From Gammaproteobacteria bacterium (GTDB taxonomy: Bacteria; Pseudomonadota; Gammaproteobacteria; GCF-002020875), in the NCBI GenBank assembly GCA_013349825.1, contig DUYW01000006.1, positions 1 through 42,658 on the forward strand: 42,658 nucleotides of DNA. Direction: 5' to 3'. The stretch's first letter is position 1, and each line of letters opens with the position of its first letter. Below, in pieces: positions 1 to 8,360 of this stretch. The notes under the pieces are model-generated. The model saw nothing but the letters and a program-made list of their open reading frames with translations, did not search any database and had not been told where the DNA came from. The position numbers and the translations under genes were made by a program.

Positions 1-78
1 AATACAATACAATACAATACAATACAATACAATACAATACAATACAATACAATACAATACAATACAATACAATACAAT
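1..78. repeat. (AATAC)n pentanucleotide tandem repeat
   Basis: Fifteen perfect AATAC units plus a partial AAT, beginning at the window edge, so the true length is unknown. A unit of five is not a multiple of three. No frame of the repeat contains a stop on the plus strand; each reads as a five-residue period (N-T-I-Q-Y). Copy-number change would alter the distance between any upstream promoter and the small ORF at 88, or the frame of an ORF entering from the left. It could also be a low-complexity contig end or assembly artefact. Confidence 0.95.
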
Positions 79-87
79 GGAGAGCTT

Positions 88-189
88 ATGTTCTGTGGTG
101 CAGAATCGTGTGACCGGTTACGTTTTGTCCCGCTTGAGCAACCAGATGTAGAAAAATGCAACAGGTGTCTCTATTTTGTCTCTTATTGA
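88..189 (+). CDS. possible 33-residue four-cysteine small protein
   Basis: Not a recognised gene. An ATG at 88 preceded by GGAG (79-82, five bases spacing) opens a 33-codon ORF ending in TGA at 187-189. The product has cysteines at residues 3, 8, 24 and 27, in C-x4-C and C-x2-C pairs, the spacing expected of a small zinc ribbon. The frame stays open upstream through the AATAC repeat to the window edge, so this could equally be the C-terminus of a larger protein with N-T-I-Q-Y repeats. It is convergent with pyrK. The support is the paired cysteines and the ribosome binding site; the length is too short for codon evidence. Confidence 0.33.
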   Translation: MFCGAESCDRLRFVPLEQPDVEKCNRCLYFVSY

Positions 190-244
190 AGGCAAAACAG
201 TGATAAGTATTAAGGGGTTTTCAATTTTGAAAAAAAGAGAAAGA

Positions 245-1117
245 TTACTCAAAGATGGTGTTGGCCTCAAAAACCGGGCCATCAACGCACACTCTCTTCA
301 TTGCAGGCCCCTCTGGAGTGGAAACCTGAACCACGCAACCGGCACAACCACCGACTCCGCAGGCCATAAACTCCTCCAGAGATACCTGACAAGGAAGGTC
401 GTACTCTTTTGCAACAGCAGCAACTGCCTCCAGCATCGGGTGAGGACCGCAACTGAACAGTTCAACCCTGGAGCGCTCTTCATCACTCAGTGCATCGAGC
501 CAGTGGCGAGCAAGATCAGTAACATACCCATCATGGGTGCCGGGGTAGCCCTGTAGACTGGCCAGCCGGCTGGGAATGCCCCAATCCTCAAGCAGTGGCA
601 TCGAGGCAATCACTCCGTCCGGGATTCCTGACAGTAGCATCTGTGATGGGGCAGCCTGAAAAGGGAAGGGGACCTCAGAACCGAGAATCACAAAAGGCTT
701 GTAGTCGCTGTTGTTGTGAATGGATTGAGCAATGAAGATCATCGGTGGCATTCCCACACCGCCACCGATCAGAAGTGGGCGACTGCGTTCCGGGTGTAAC
801 TCAAAAGGCTTACCGATGGGGCCAATCAGGCTGAGTGGTTCGCCGGCCTCCTTTGTGCTGAGTGCAGCGGTACCACTCCCCAGTTTTTTGTAGAGTAGTT
901 CAACGCTCCCTTGGACTGTATCTGTACGCATGATCGAGATGGGACGGCGTAGGGTGAACTGTGGTCCACACTCAACATGGACAAAGCTGCCGGGTAGTGC
1001 CTTGGCTGCGATTTCGGGTGCCTCAAGAATCAGAATATGTTGATCTCCCTCTAGGTGGAGGTGGTTGAGGATCGTAGTGGACTCCTTAAAGAGCGTGTTG
1101 CGGTTAGGGTGCTTCAT
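245..1117 (-). CDS. pyrK: dihydroorotate dehydrogenase electron-transfer subunit-like protein (PyrK family)
   Basis: A 290-residue iron-sulfur flavoprotein of the ferredoxin-reductase fold. In class 1B dihydroorotate dehydrogenase this subunit passes electrons from PyrD to NAD. Visible are the flavin-binding RRPISI stretch (58-62), the nucleotide-binding GGGVGMPP (118-125), FSCGPHPML (221-229) and a C-terminal [2Fe-2S] site with Cys253, Cys258, Cys261 and Cys277. The ATG at 1117 is chosen over upstream in-frame starts because GGAG precedes it by nine bases; the longer reading (to 1198) would overlap pyrC' deeply. It overlaps the end of pyrC' by 14 bp, so it is probably translationally coupled. 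No pyrD is present in the window, so the electron partner is unknown. Family assignment is firm, exact role less so. Confidence 0.85.
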   Translation of the reverse strand: MKHPNRNTLFKESTTILNHLHLEGDQHILILEAPEIAAKALPGSFVHVECGPQFTLRRPISIMRTDTVQGSVELLYKKLGSGTAALSTKEAGEPLSLIGPIGKPFELHPERSRPLLIGGGVGMPPMIFIAQSIHNNSDYKPFVILGSEVPFPFQAAPSQMLLSGIPDGVIASMPLLEDWGIPSRLASLQGYPGTHDGYVTDLARHWLDALSDEERSRVELFSCGPHPMLEAVAAVAKEYDLPCQVSLEEFMACGVGGCAGCVVQVSTPEGPAMKRVCVDGPVFEANTIFE

Positions 1118-2372
1118 AGACGATAGCTCCATTGAGCAGGGTGTGGGTGACACGCCCCTGTAGTTCCCAGTTGAGGAAAGGGCTGTTTTTACCTGCACTG
1201 AGTAACTGGTCTGCGCGGACAGTCCACCAGGTATCGGGGTTAAACAGGGTGATATTGGCGGGTGCTCCCGGGGAGAGTGTACCCGACTGGAGTCCCAGGA
1301 TAGATGCAGGGTTACAGGTTACGGTTGCCAGTGCATCGATCAGAGGCAGATGCTGCTCTTTGGCAAGTCGCAGAGTGAGTGGTAACAGGGTTTCCAGACC
1401 GCTGATGCCCGGTTCAGTCTCCTCGAACGGGGCTGCTTTGGCATCATCATCGTGTGGTTGGTGGTCGGAGCAGAGCGCCTGAATTGCACCACTACATACC
1501 CCCTCAATCAACCCGGTGCGGTCTCGTTCTGTACGTAGGGGTGGTATCACATGGCTGTTGGGGTTGAATTGCCCGATATCCATCTCGGTTAGGTAGAGGT
1601 GGTGGATTGCCGTATCTGCAGTGATGGGAAGTCCTTCTTTGCGTGCCTGAGTGATCATTTGTAGAGCCTGCTGGCTAGAGATGCCGCAAAAATGGGCACG
1701 TACCCCGGTACTGCGAATCAACACCAGGTCCCGTGCAACGCCTGCAGTCTCTGCCGCATCTGGAATACCGGGTAGTCCCAATCGTGTGCTGATGGCCCCC
1801 TCATGGGCACAGCCACCATCTTTTAACCAGTAATCCTGAGGGTGGATAAATACAGTCAGATCATGGGTGTTTGCATATTCAAAGGCACGACGTAGCACCT
1901 GTGTATTGTGAATCGGGTTTTGTGCATTGGAGACAGCGCGACAACCGGCGCTTTTAAGTGCCCCCATAGTGCTGAGCTGCTCACCCTCCAGCCCTTTGGT
2001 GAGTGCCCCCAGTGGTGCAACCTCAACAAAACCGGCTTGCTCCGCTTTTTGTCGAATCAACTCCACTACAGCAGTGCTGTCAATGATCGGTTTTGTGTCG
2101 GGGGGGATGGAAACCATTGTGATTCCTCCAGCCGCCGCAGCCCGACTTTCACTGAAGATGGTGCCTTTATGTTTTTGTCCAGGTTCACGCAGCCTTGCAC
2201 GGAGATCAATCAGACCGGGAGAGATGATCAGGCCAGTTGCATCCAGGCTCTGTTGTGGTTCAAAATTTTCAGAAGTGGGTTGGATCAGACCATCGGCAAT
2301 CTGCAGATCACCGAGCTGATCGATTTGGTTGGCAGGATCGATAATGCGACCGTTTTGAATCAATATTTTCAT
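1104..2372 (-). CDS. pyrC': non-catalytic dihydroorotase homologue, ATCase partner subunit (PyrC'/PyrX)
   Basis: A 422-residue amidohydrolase of the dihydroorotase family. The hallmark D-x-H-x-H zinc motif after PGLID is changed: residues 58 and 60 are both Arg (IDLRARLREPG). The usual CHVS histidine is replaced by Gly230 (HFCGISS), while His177 and the SDH-x-PH block (302-307) remain. Losing these ligands means it cannot bind the normal metal centre. In Pseudomonas such an inactive homologue (PyrC') is required to assemble the dodecameric class A aspartate transcarbamoylase with PyrB. Its place two bases after pyrB fits that role. An active PyrC should be encoded elsewhere. Start ATG at 2372 lies immediately behind the pyrB stop. 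Confidence 0.9.
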   Translation of the reverse strand: MKILIQNGRIIDPANQIDQLGDLQIADGLIQPTSENFEPQQSLDATGLIISPGLIDLRARLREPGQKHKGTIFSESRAAAAGGITMVSIPPDTKPIIDSTAVVELIRQKAEQAGFVEVAPLGALTKGLEGEQLSTMGALKSAGCRAVSNAQNPIHNTQVLRRAFEYANTHDLTVFIHPQDYWLKDGGCAHEGAISTRLGLPGIPDAAETAGVARDLVLIRSTGVRAHFCGISSQQALQMITQARKEGLPITADTAIHHLYLTEMDIGQFNPNSHVIPPLRTERDRTGLIEGVCSGAIQALCSDHQPHDDDAKAAPFEETEPGISGLETLLPLTLRLAKEQHLPLIDALATVTCNPASILGLQSGTLSPGAPANITLFNPDTWWTVRADQLLSAGKNSPFLNWELQGRVTHTLLNGAIVYEAP

Positions 2373-2374
2373 GA

Positions 2375-3340
2375 CTACCTCTCGCCACTGTTGTGCTGCA
2401 TCGCCATAGAGAGTACAGCCATGCGTACTGCAATACCATTGGTGACCTGTTGCAGAATAACTGAATGTTGACTGTCTGCAACGCTGCTCTCAATTTCGAC
2501 ACCGCGGTTCATTGGGCCGGGGTGCATGATGATGGCATCCGTGGCGGCACATTGAAGGCGTGATTCAGTCAGTCCATAGAAGCGAAAGAACTCATCCTTA
2601 CTGGGTAGATTGGCCCCACGCATCCGCTCATTCTGTAGGCGTAACATGATGACCACATCGACCCCCTCAAGTCCCTCTTCCATGTTGTGGGTGAAGTGGA
2701 CGCCCAGATTCTCTACGTGTGAGGGACAGAGGGTTTTGGGGGCAATAACCCGTACCTCCGGGCAGCCCAGCATGTTGAGTGCATGGATTTGAGAACGTGC
2801 AACGCGTGAGTGCATCACGTCTCCTACGATAGCCACACGCAGACGTGTGAAATCCTCTTTATATTTACGGATGGTAAACATATCGAGCATTGCTTGTGTC
2901 GGATGTGCGTGGCGCCCATCTCCGGCATTGATAACGCTAACCCCGCCGGGCACGTGTTGGGCGATAAAGTGTGCAGCACCACTGGCACTGTGGCGTACCA
3001 CAAACATATCGATCTGCATTGCGGTAAGGTTTTGCAGGGTGTCGAGCAGTGTCTCCCCTTTGGTGGTTGCCGAATTGTTGATGTTGATGTTGAGGACATC
3101 GGCAGAGAGTCGTTTTTCAGCCAGATCAAAGGTGGTACGGGTGCGGGTACTGGGTTCAAAAAAGAGGTTGGCAATGGTTTTGCCGCGTAGCAGGGGAACC
3201 TTCTTGGCAGATTGGTTGCCCACCTGGGTAAAACGCTCTGCGGTATCAAGAATTTCGGTCAATAGTGGGCGGTTCAACCCTTCAATAGAGAGAAAGTGGC
3301 GAAGCCGACCTTGGCTATCAAGTTGAAGACTTTTTGACAT
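2375..3340 (-). CDS. pyrB: aspartate carbamoyltransferase catalytic subunit
   Basis: A 321-residue catalytic chain converting carbamoyl phosphate and aspartate to N-carbamoylaspartate in pyrimidine synthesis. The carbamoyl-phosphate motif FEPSTRTRT sits at 61-69; [10 protein letters not shown] and the late HPGPMNRG block are also intact. The size and the adjacent pyrC' indicate the class A enzyme rather than the PyrB-PyrI type of enterics; no pyrI is present here. The start is the ATG at 3340, sharing one base with the pyrR stop (TGATG), with AAGGAA upstream. A TTG one codon earlier is possible. Confidence 0.96.
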   Translation of the reverse strand: MSKSLQLDSQGRLRHFLSIEGLNRPLLTEILDTAERFTQVGNQSAKKVPLLRGKTIANLFFEPSTRTRTTFDLAEKRLSADVLNININNSATTKGETLLDTLQNLTAMQIDMFVVRHSASGAAHFIAQHVPGGVSVINAGDGRHAHPTQAMLDMFTIRKYKEDFTRLRVAIVGDVMHSRVARSQIHALNMLGCPEVRVIAPKTLCPSHVENLGVHFTHNMEEGLEGVDVVIMLRLQNERMRGANLPSKDEFFRFYGLTESRLQCAATDAIIMHPGPMNRGVEIESSVADSQHSVILQQVTNGIAVRMAVLSMAMQHNSGER

Positions 3341-3870
3341 CAATTGGGTTTCCTTATATCTCTCTCTTCAATAAAGAGCTGGAGTGGTTTGGGGCCATCC
3401 AGTTTGATCTGCTCATGAGGTTGCAGTTGGAACGAGGTACCGGTGATGTCCGCTTGAATGGGCAGTTCATGTGCCTTGCGGTCTACCAGTACTGCGAGGA
3501 TCACTCGGGCGGGCCTGCCGTAATCAAAGATCTCATTCAAAGCGGCGCGAATGGTACGTCCGGTAAAGAGCACATCATCGATGAGGATGATGGTCTCGCC
3601 ATCCACCTCATAGGGGAGGTTGGAGGGGGCAACCTGAGGGTGGAGTCCAATTTGGGTGAAATCATCCCGGTAAAAGGAGATATTGAGTTCACCCAGTGGG
3701 TGCGGGTTGTCTAGTTGGCGGTGTATCTGTTCAGCAATCCAAGTTCCCCCCGTGTGGATACCGACGATTTTGGCACTATTTAACCGTTCGCCCAACTGCT
3801 CTCGGAGTTGCTGTTGCATGTTGTTGATGAGCTCATCAACGTTGATCTGCTCTAGAGTAGTGTCTTCCAT
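3340..3870 (-). CDS. pyrR: PyrR-type regulator/uracil phosphoribosyltransferase
   Basis: A 176-residue type I phosphoribosyltransferase-fold protein. The PRPP-binding loop [18 protein letters not shown] is intact, as is [14 protein letters not shown] near the N-terminus. In Bacillus, PyrR binds pyr mRNA in response to UMP and also has uracil phosphoribosyltransferase activity. Here it is the first pyr gene of the operon, one base overlapping pyrB. I saw no obvious PyrR attenuator between ruvX and pyrB, so RNA regulation is not established. The ATG at 3870 is preferred, with a TTGGA-type ribosome site ten bases upstream and typical family length. A TTG at 3918 overlapping the ruvX stop would add 16 residues. 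Confidence 0.9.
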   Translation of the reverse strand: MEDTTLEQINVDELINNMQQQLREQLGERLNSAKIVGIHTGGTWIAEQIHRQLDNPHPLGELNISFYRDDFTQIGLHPQVAPSNLPYEVDGETIILIDDVLFTGRTIRAALNEIFDYGRPARVILAVLVDRKAHELPIQADITGTSFQLQPHEQIKLDGPKPLQLFIEERDIRKPN

Positions 3871-3914
3871 GTTTGTACTTTCCAAGTTTTCAGATTTGAC
3901 ATAAATGGGTTGAT

Positions 3915-4334
3915 TCAATTGCTGTTAAGCCAGCTCTGTAGAATCCGTGTTGCAGCAACAGCATCGACATCTCGCTCTTCCAGGGGGCGCCGATGACCAC
4001 TATTGGAACGAATTATAGACTCCGCCTCGATGGAGGTCAGCCTCTCATCAATCTCATGGACCGTTAAATTGAATCGTCCCCGTAGTTGGTTGCTGAATTT
4101 GTGAGCCAGACGGGACATCTCCTGCCCGCTTCCATCCATCTGTAGCGGGATACCTACCACCGCAGCTGTGACACCCCATTCACCAATCAGTGATGCGATG
4201 GCTTGAAAGTCGTGGTTGCGGCTTTTGCGCTGGATAGTGGTTAGGGGGCGGGCAGACCCTGTCAATTGCTGACCAATTGCAACGCCGATGCGGTGTGTTC
4301 CCAAATCAAAGCCGAGCAGCGTCTGCTCAGGCAT
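3915..4334 (-). CDS. ruvX: YqgF/RuvX pre-16S rRNA nuclease
   Basis: A 139-residue RNase H-like protein, full length for the family. The opening LGFDLGTHRIGVAIG holds the first catalytic Asp. VVGIPLQMDGS and the DERLTSIEAE block, with further acidic residues, follow; a C-terminal Asp (DVDAVAA) completes the RNase H-like set. YqgF acts as the Holliday-junction-resolvase-fold nuclease that helps mature the 16S rRNA 5' end. It overlaps yqgE by 8 bp, a pairing conserved in many gammaproteobacteria. Confidence 0.95.
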   Translation of the reverse strand: MPEQTLLGFDLGTHRIGVAIGQQLTGSARPLTTIQRKSRNHDFQAIASLIGEWGVTAAVVGIPLQMDGSGQEMSRLAHKFSNQLRGRFNLTVHEIDERLTSIEAESIIRSNSGHRRPLEERDVDAVAATRILQSWLNSN

Positions 4335-4905
4335 GTCCCGCCTCTATGGTGAGTAGAGAGATATCAATACCGAGACGGTTCGCAGAGACCTTCCAGAGTT
4401 CTTTGCCTTCGGTCTCAAAAATCAGTCCAATATCTGCCGGTACACTGAGCCAGCTATTGTCGGTCATTTCGCGTTCCAGTTGTCCTTCACCCCAGCCGGC
4501 GTAGCCCAAGGTGATGATCTGCTTTTCAGGGCCTTGTCCCTTGGCAATTGCATCGAGGATGTCACGCGATGCGGTAATTCCGATCTCGCTATTCAGCTCA
4601 AGAGTTGACTCCCAATCTCCGATTGGGGTGTGGATTACAAAGCCCCGTTCAGGCTGTACCGGTCCTCCGGTATGGAGTACCTCTGCAGGGTCCAGTGGGA
4701 CCGTTACTTCTATCTCCATATGCTCCAAGAGGTCTTGAATAGGGAGCGCGGTTGGACGGTTGAGAACAAACCCCATCGCCCCCTGCTCATTATGTTCGCA
4801 GATCAGAGAGACGGTATGGTCGAAATTGGCATCCTTGAGTGCGGGCATAGCGATCAGCAGGTGGTTGCCTAGATAGTTCTCTTTCAGTGCGATTTTCTGG
4901 CTCAT
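4327..4905 (-). CDS. yqgE: UPF0301 family protein YqgE/AlgH
   Basis: A 192-residue UPF0301 protein. The N-terminal LGNHLLIAMPAL, the central GAMGFVLNRP and the VLHTGGPVQPERGFVIH block are the family signatures. Its biochemical role is unsettled; the Pseudomonas homologue AlgH was linked to alginate regulation. It lies 4 bp after apbE and overlaps ruvX, so it is surely co-transcribed with them. Confidence 0.94.
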   Translation of the reverse strand: MSQKIALKENYLGNHLLIAMPALKDANFDHTVSLICEHNEQGAMGFVLNRPTALPIQDLLEHMEIEVTVPLDPAEVLHTGGPVQPERGFVIHTPIGDWESTLELNSEIGITASRDILDAIAKGQGPEKQIITLGYAGWGEGQLEREMTDNSWLSVPADIGLIFETEGKELWKVSANRLGIDISLLTIEAGHA

Positions 4906-4909
4906 GACT

Positions 4910-5968
4910 CTATCTTATCACCAGTTCCCCAGTTTTGGGGACGGGTGTCTCCAGTAGTTGGATTCGTTTTGCCATCGTCTGGCTGAGATGCAAGGTTCCC
5001 TGCTCATCAATGATTAACAGGTTCTTGATCCCCATCTGTTGAGCAATGGTGGCACGTTGATCTGTCGGGGCAATCAGCAGTGCTGTGGCGGCGGCATCGG
5101 CAGTCATTGCATCACTGTGGATGACGGTTACCGAGCGGGCACCGGTCGCGGGCCAGCCGGTAGCCGGATTGATGATATGGTGATAGCGTCTGTTCTCATA
5201 GAGAAACATCCGTTCATAGTCTCCAGAGGTGAAGATTGATTCATCCCCTTCAGGTTGAAGTGAGGCGATTGGCTGTTGGTTATCCGGTGAACGGATGCCA
5301 ATGTTCCAGTTGCGCTCACCCCGTTCTCCAATAGCGCGAAGGTCCCCCCCTGTATTGACGATGGCATTTTCAATACCCAGTCGTTTCAGTTGCTGAATGG
5401 CACGATCCACGGCATATCCTTTGGCAATACCACCGAGGTCAATCTTTACATCGGGATTACGGCTGCTGAGTGAATTGCTCTCAAATTGGAGGTCATCGAG
5501 TGTTGGGGCACTCTTCAGAAGTCGGTCAATTTCGGCTTGAGGTGGAGGGGGGCCTTTCCATGCCTCGCCATGAAACCCCCAGAGAGCGATCAGTTTTCCA
5601 ATTGCCGGGTTGAAGAGGTGGTTGCTCTGTCGAGAGAGAGTGGCACTTTTCTGTAGTAGCTCTATGGCCTCAGTTGAGGTGAAGGTGGGTTTTCCGTCGG
5701 CAATATTCTGATTAATTTCACCAAGAAGCCCCCCGCTCTTCCAGGCATGCCAGGTGTTGTGCATGGCAGCAAAATCTTCTTGAATCAGGCGGCTGGCCTC
5801 TCGGTTTTGAGTCTCACTGGCCCCCCAGGTAGAGATTGAGACTACGGTACCAAAGGCGAGAAATTGATCCTGGTAGAGGGCGGGGGTGCGTTCACAACCA
5901 GTAAGAGCCGTCAACAATAGCAGGCTAACGCAAAGGCGCAGAGGCACAAAGGCACAAAGGTGTTTCAT
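4910..5968 (-). CDS. apbE: FAD:protein FMN transferase lipoprotein (ApbE)
   Basis: A 352-residue periplasmic flavin transferase that attaches FMN to a threonine of target proteins such as Na+-NQR or Rnf subunits. A lipoprotein signal is visible: hydrophobic stretch then the lipobox LTGC near residue 25. Family motifs include DLGGIAKGYAVDRA, NTGGDLRAIG, the INPATGWPA block and the HSDAMTADAAATA segment with the metal-binding Asp. The first dozen residues (LCAFVPLRLCVS) read directly out of a dispersed intergenic repeat motif, and no convincing ribosome site precedes the ATG at 5968. The 5' end may therefore have been rebuilt by that repeat. The gene sits 116 bp after gshB and 4 bp before yqgE. 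Confidence 0.93.
   Translation of the reverse strand: MKHLCAFVPLRLCVSLLLLTALTGCERTPALYQDQFLAFGTVVSISTWGASETQNREASRLIQEDFAAMHNTWHAWKSGGLLGEINQNIADGKPTFTSTEAIELLQKSATLSRQSNHLFNPAIGKLIALWGFHGEAWKGPPPPQAEIDRLLKSAPTLDDLQFESNSLSSRNPDVKIDLGGIAKGYAVDRAIQQLKRLGIENAIVNTGGDLRAIGERGERNWNIGIRSPDNQQPIASLQPEGDESIFTSGDYERMFLYENRRYHHIINPATGWPATGARSVTVIHSDAMTADAAATALLIAPTDQRATIAQQMGIKNLLIIDEQGTLHLSQTMAKRIQLLETPVPKTGELVIR
5927..5960 (-). repeat. dispersed CGCAAAGG/CACAAAGG-type repeat motif inside apbE signal sequence
   Basis: A purine-rich run built from short near-repeats (CGCAAAGG, CGCAGAGG, CACAAAGG twice). It resembles one arm of the palindromes at 10931-10972 and 19828-19894 in style and shares the ACGCAAAG core with the former. 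Here it is read on the opposite strand as codons for the ApbE signal peptide. Similar sequence is commonly seen between genes in environmental genomes; that statement is from memory, not a search. Confidence 0.6.
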
Positions 5969-6084
5969 GAGGTTTTTATTTAAAATTTATAATTGGGTGT
6001 TAGAAATCAGCTAACGATTCAGCACAATGCTGTAACTGTTATCGCTCAAGGGCGTTACTTCGCTTCAGAGGTAAGCTGAATTTT

Positions 6085-7026
6085 TTACGAAACCTTTTCT
6101 TCAATAACATCCATTAGTTGCCCTGCGATATTCAGCTCAAACTGCTTGTCGAGTTCTCGGATGCAGGTTGGGCTGGTGATATTGATCTCGGTAAGATAGT
6201 CCCCGATTACATCAAGGCCGACAAACAGTAGACCCTTATCGCGTAAGAGTGGGGCAACCGTTGCGGCGATTTCATAATCACGTTCGGAGAGAGGGACCCC
6301 TTCACCTCTTGCCCCAACCGCCAGGTTGCCACGATTCTCTCCTTTGGCAGGGATGCGGGCCAGTGCGTAAGGGACAGGTTCTCCATCGATCAGTAAAATT
6401 CGTTTATCTCCCCGGCTGATTTCAGGGATAAACCGCTGCACCATGGTGTAGTGTTCACCGTTATGGGTCAGTGTTTCGATGATTACACCGGTGTTGGGGT
6501 CTCCCGCCCGGAGACGGAAGATTGAGGCCCCTCCCATCGCATCCAGTGGTTTAAGGATGATGTCCTGATGATGTTCCAGAAATTGTCGAATCTGGGAGGC
6601 GTTGCGGGTGACCAGAGAAGGGGGGGCAAGTGCGGGAAACCAGGCGGTGGCTAATTTTTCGTTGAAGTCACGCAGAGATTGGGGACGGTTGACCACTAGG
6701 GTCCCTTTTTGTTCTGCCAGCTCTAATAAGTGGGTGGCGTATAGATACTCCCGATCAAAAGGGGGATCTTTGCGCATCAGGATGACATCCAGTTCAGAGA
6801 GTGCGATCACCTGCTGGTCTCCGAGGGTGTACCACTGTTTCAAACCATCGACCACTTGCAGAGGGTGAGTTCTGCAGTAACTCACGCCATCATTTAAAAA
6901 GAGATCATCCATTTCGATATAGAAGAGCGACCACTCCCTGCGTTGTGCCTCCAACAGCATGGCAAGACTGCTATCTTTCTGCGGATGGATCGCCTGTATC
7001 GGGTCCATTACAATTCCTAATTTCAT
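6085..7026 (-). CDS. gshB: glutathione synthetase
   Basis: A 313-residue ATP-grasp ligase joining gamma-glutamylcysteine and glycine. Recognisable blocks are LGIVMDPI at the N-terminus, the ILMRKDPPFD segment, the ATP-binding ILKPLDAMGGASIFRL, and GLDVIGDYLTEINITSPT near the end. The ATG at 7026 overlaps the gshA stop by one base (TGATG), indicating coupling; a GTG one codon earlier would also be in frame. Together with gshA it forms the complete two-step glutathione pathway. Confidence 0.96.
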   Translation of the reverse strand: MKLGIVMDPIQAIHPQKDSSLAMLLEAQRREWSLFYIEMDDLFLNDGVSYCRTHPLQVVDGLKQWYTLGDQQVIALSELDVILMRKDPPFDREYLYATHLLELAEQKGTLVVNRPQSLRDFNEKLATAWFPALAPPSLVTRNASQIRQFLEHHQDIILKPLDAMGGASIFRLRAGDPNTGVIIETLTHNGEHYTMVQRFIPEISRGDKRILLIDGEPVPYALARIPAKGENRGNLAVGARGEGVPLSERDYEIAATVAPLLRDKGLLFVGLDVIGDYLTEINITSPTCIRELDKQFELNIAGQLMDVIEEKVS

Positions 7027-8348
7027 CACTCGGCCTCCCCTGTAACGGAGTAAATTTCACGTGCAGCAGCGAGCATCGCCAGCCGTGCAATGACACCATA
7101 GGCGTAGAAGCGGTTGGGGGCAGCATCCGGCTCCTGGTTATGGTCTGGCAGGTTGAGGGGGTTGGCAAAGGCGAGTGGCTCAAAATGCATGCCGGGGGCG
7201 TTGAGATTTTCATCCGCGCCTCGGGCGGTGTGTACCCGGTAGAACCCTCCGATCACATGGTGGTCCATCATATAGACCACGGGTTCTGCAACGGCTTGAT
7301 CTTCTCCGAGGGTTTCAAAGGTGTAGACCCCCTCTTGGATAATGACATCTGTGACGCTCTGCCCACCCTTGCTTTTGGCCATTTTGTTGCGCTGTTTACG
7401 GTTCAGTTCATGGATTTGACTGGCGTTGTGTATCGTCATAATGCCCATTCCGTAGGTGCCGGCATCGGCTTTCACCAAAACGAAAGGAGAGCGATCAACC
7501 CCGTACTGGTCATATTTTTTCTGGATTTCTCCCAGCAGGTGCTCTACATGGGCTGCCAGACACTCTTCACCCTCCCTGTTTTTGAAGTCGATGGCGCCAC
7601 ACTTCTCAAACATCGGGTCAATCAGCCAGGGGTCGATCTCCAGCTGTTCAGAAAACTCGTGAGCGAGCTGGTTATAGTGGAGGAAATGGTCTGATTTTCT
7701 GCGTCGTTCCCACCCCAGCTCCAGTGGTGGAATAATGGACTGCTGGACCTCTTTGAGAAGCTCAGGAACACCGTCCGACAGATCGTTATTCATCAGTACA
7801 ACACAGGGGATAAACCGTTGATCAGGTAGGTTGTTTTCGAGGTAGAGCTGATCATCATCACGTCGAACAGGCTCCAGAGTGATGGTTGCACCCGATGGCA
7901 GTGTCAGGATCTCTGTTTTATGCAGTGTTTCCATCAATGAACCAATACGGGCTAAAAATCCAGCCTGAATGAGAATACGTTGCAGTGTCGCAAGGCTCTC
8001 CAGATAGAACAAGTTTCGAGTATGGTTTTCAGGGATAATCAGTATGTTACATGCGGTTGGGCAGATTCTCTCAATGGCATTTTGAATGGCCTGTACCGAT
8101 AGCGGGAGAAAGGCGGGGTTGAGATTGTTAAAGCCGGCAGGAAATAGATTGGTGTCGACGGGTGCCAGCTTGAAGCCTGCATTGCGCAGATCGACAGAGG
8201 TGTAGAATGGTGCAGGGGTCTTACGCCATTCACTGCGTAACCAGCTCTCAATCTGTGGTTGTCGGCTGAGCAGGAGACTCTCAATCTCGTAGAGTGGCCC
8301 GGTCAGTGCGGTGGTAAGGTGTGGAACAGGAGGGTTATGAGATTCCAT
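7026..8348 (-). CDS. gshA: glutamate-cysteine ligase, proteobacterial type
   Basis: A 440-residue ligase making gamma-glutamylcysteine. It does not resemble the E. coli GshA but matches the separate proteobacterial family known from Acidithiobacillus and other sulfur oxidisers. Evidence is the SVDLRNAGFKLAPVDTNLFP segment, the FVLVKADAGTYGMGIM nucleotide-binding-like block and the late VYMMDHHVIGGFYRVH region. The ATG at 8348 has GGGGA about seven bases upstream. It lies 12 bp after rsmE and overlaps gshB by one base. Confidence 0.92.
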   Translation of the reverse strand: MESHNPPVPHLTTALTGPLYEIESLLLSRQPQIESWLRSEWRKTPAPFYTSVDLRNAGFKLAPVDTNLFPAGFNNLNPAFLPLSVQAIQNAIERICPTACNILIIPENHTRNLFYLESLATLQRILIQAGFLARIGSLMETLHKTEILTLPSGATITLEPVRRDDDQLYLENNLPDQRFIPCVVLMNNDLSDGVPELLKEVQQSIIPPLELGWERRRKSDHFLHYNQLAHEFSEQLEIDPWLIDPMFEKCGAIDFKNREGEECLAAHVEHLLGEIQKKYDQYGVDRSPFVLVKADAGTYGMGIMTIHNASQIHELNRKQRNKMAKSKGGQSVTDVIIQEGVYTFETLGEDQAVAEPVVYMMDHHVIGGFYRVHTARGADENLNAPGMHFEPLAFANPLNLPDHNQEPDAAPNRFYAYGVIARLAMLAAAREIYSVTGEAE

Positions 8349-8360
8349 GGATGTTTCCCC

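Noticed and set aside
1..78. CRISPR-like array
   Set aside because: A pure 5-bp tandem repeat without spacers.
3871..3918. TTG start adding 16 residues to PyrR
   Set aside because: No ribosome site, and the ATG at 3870 has one and gives the usual length. Not excluded.
6801..7694. 297-codon plus-strand ORF
   Set aside because: Antisense shadow of gshB and gshA, both of which have strong family motifs and coupled starts.
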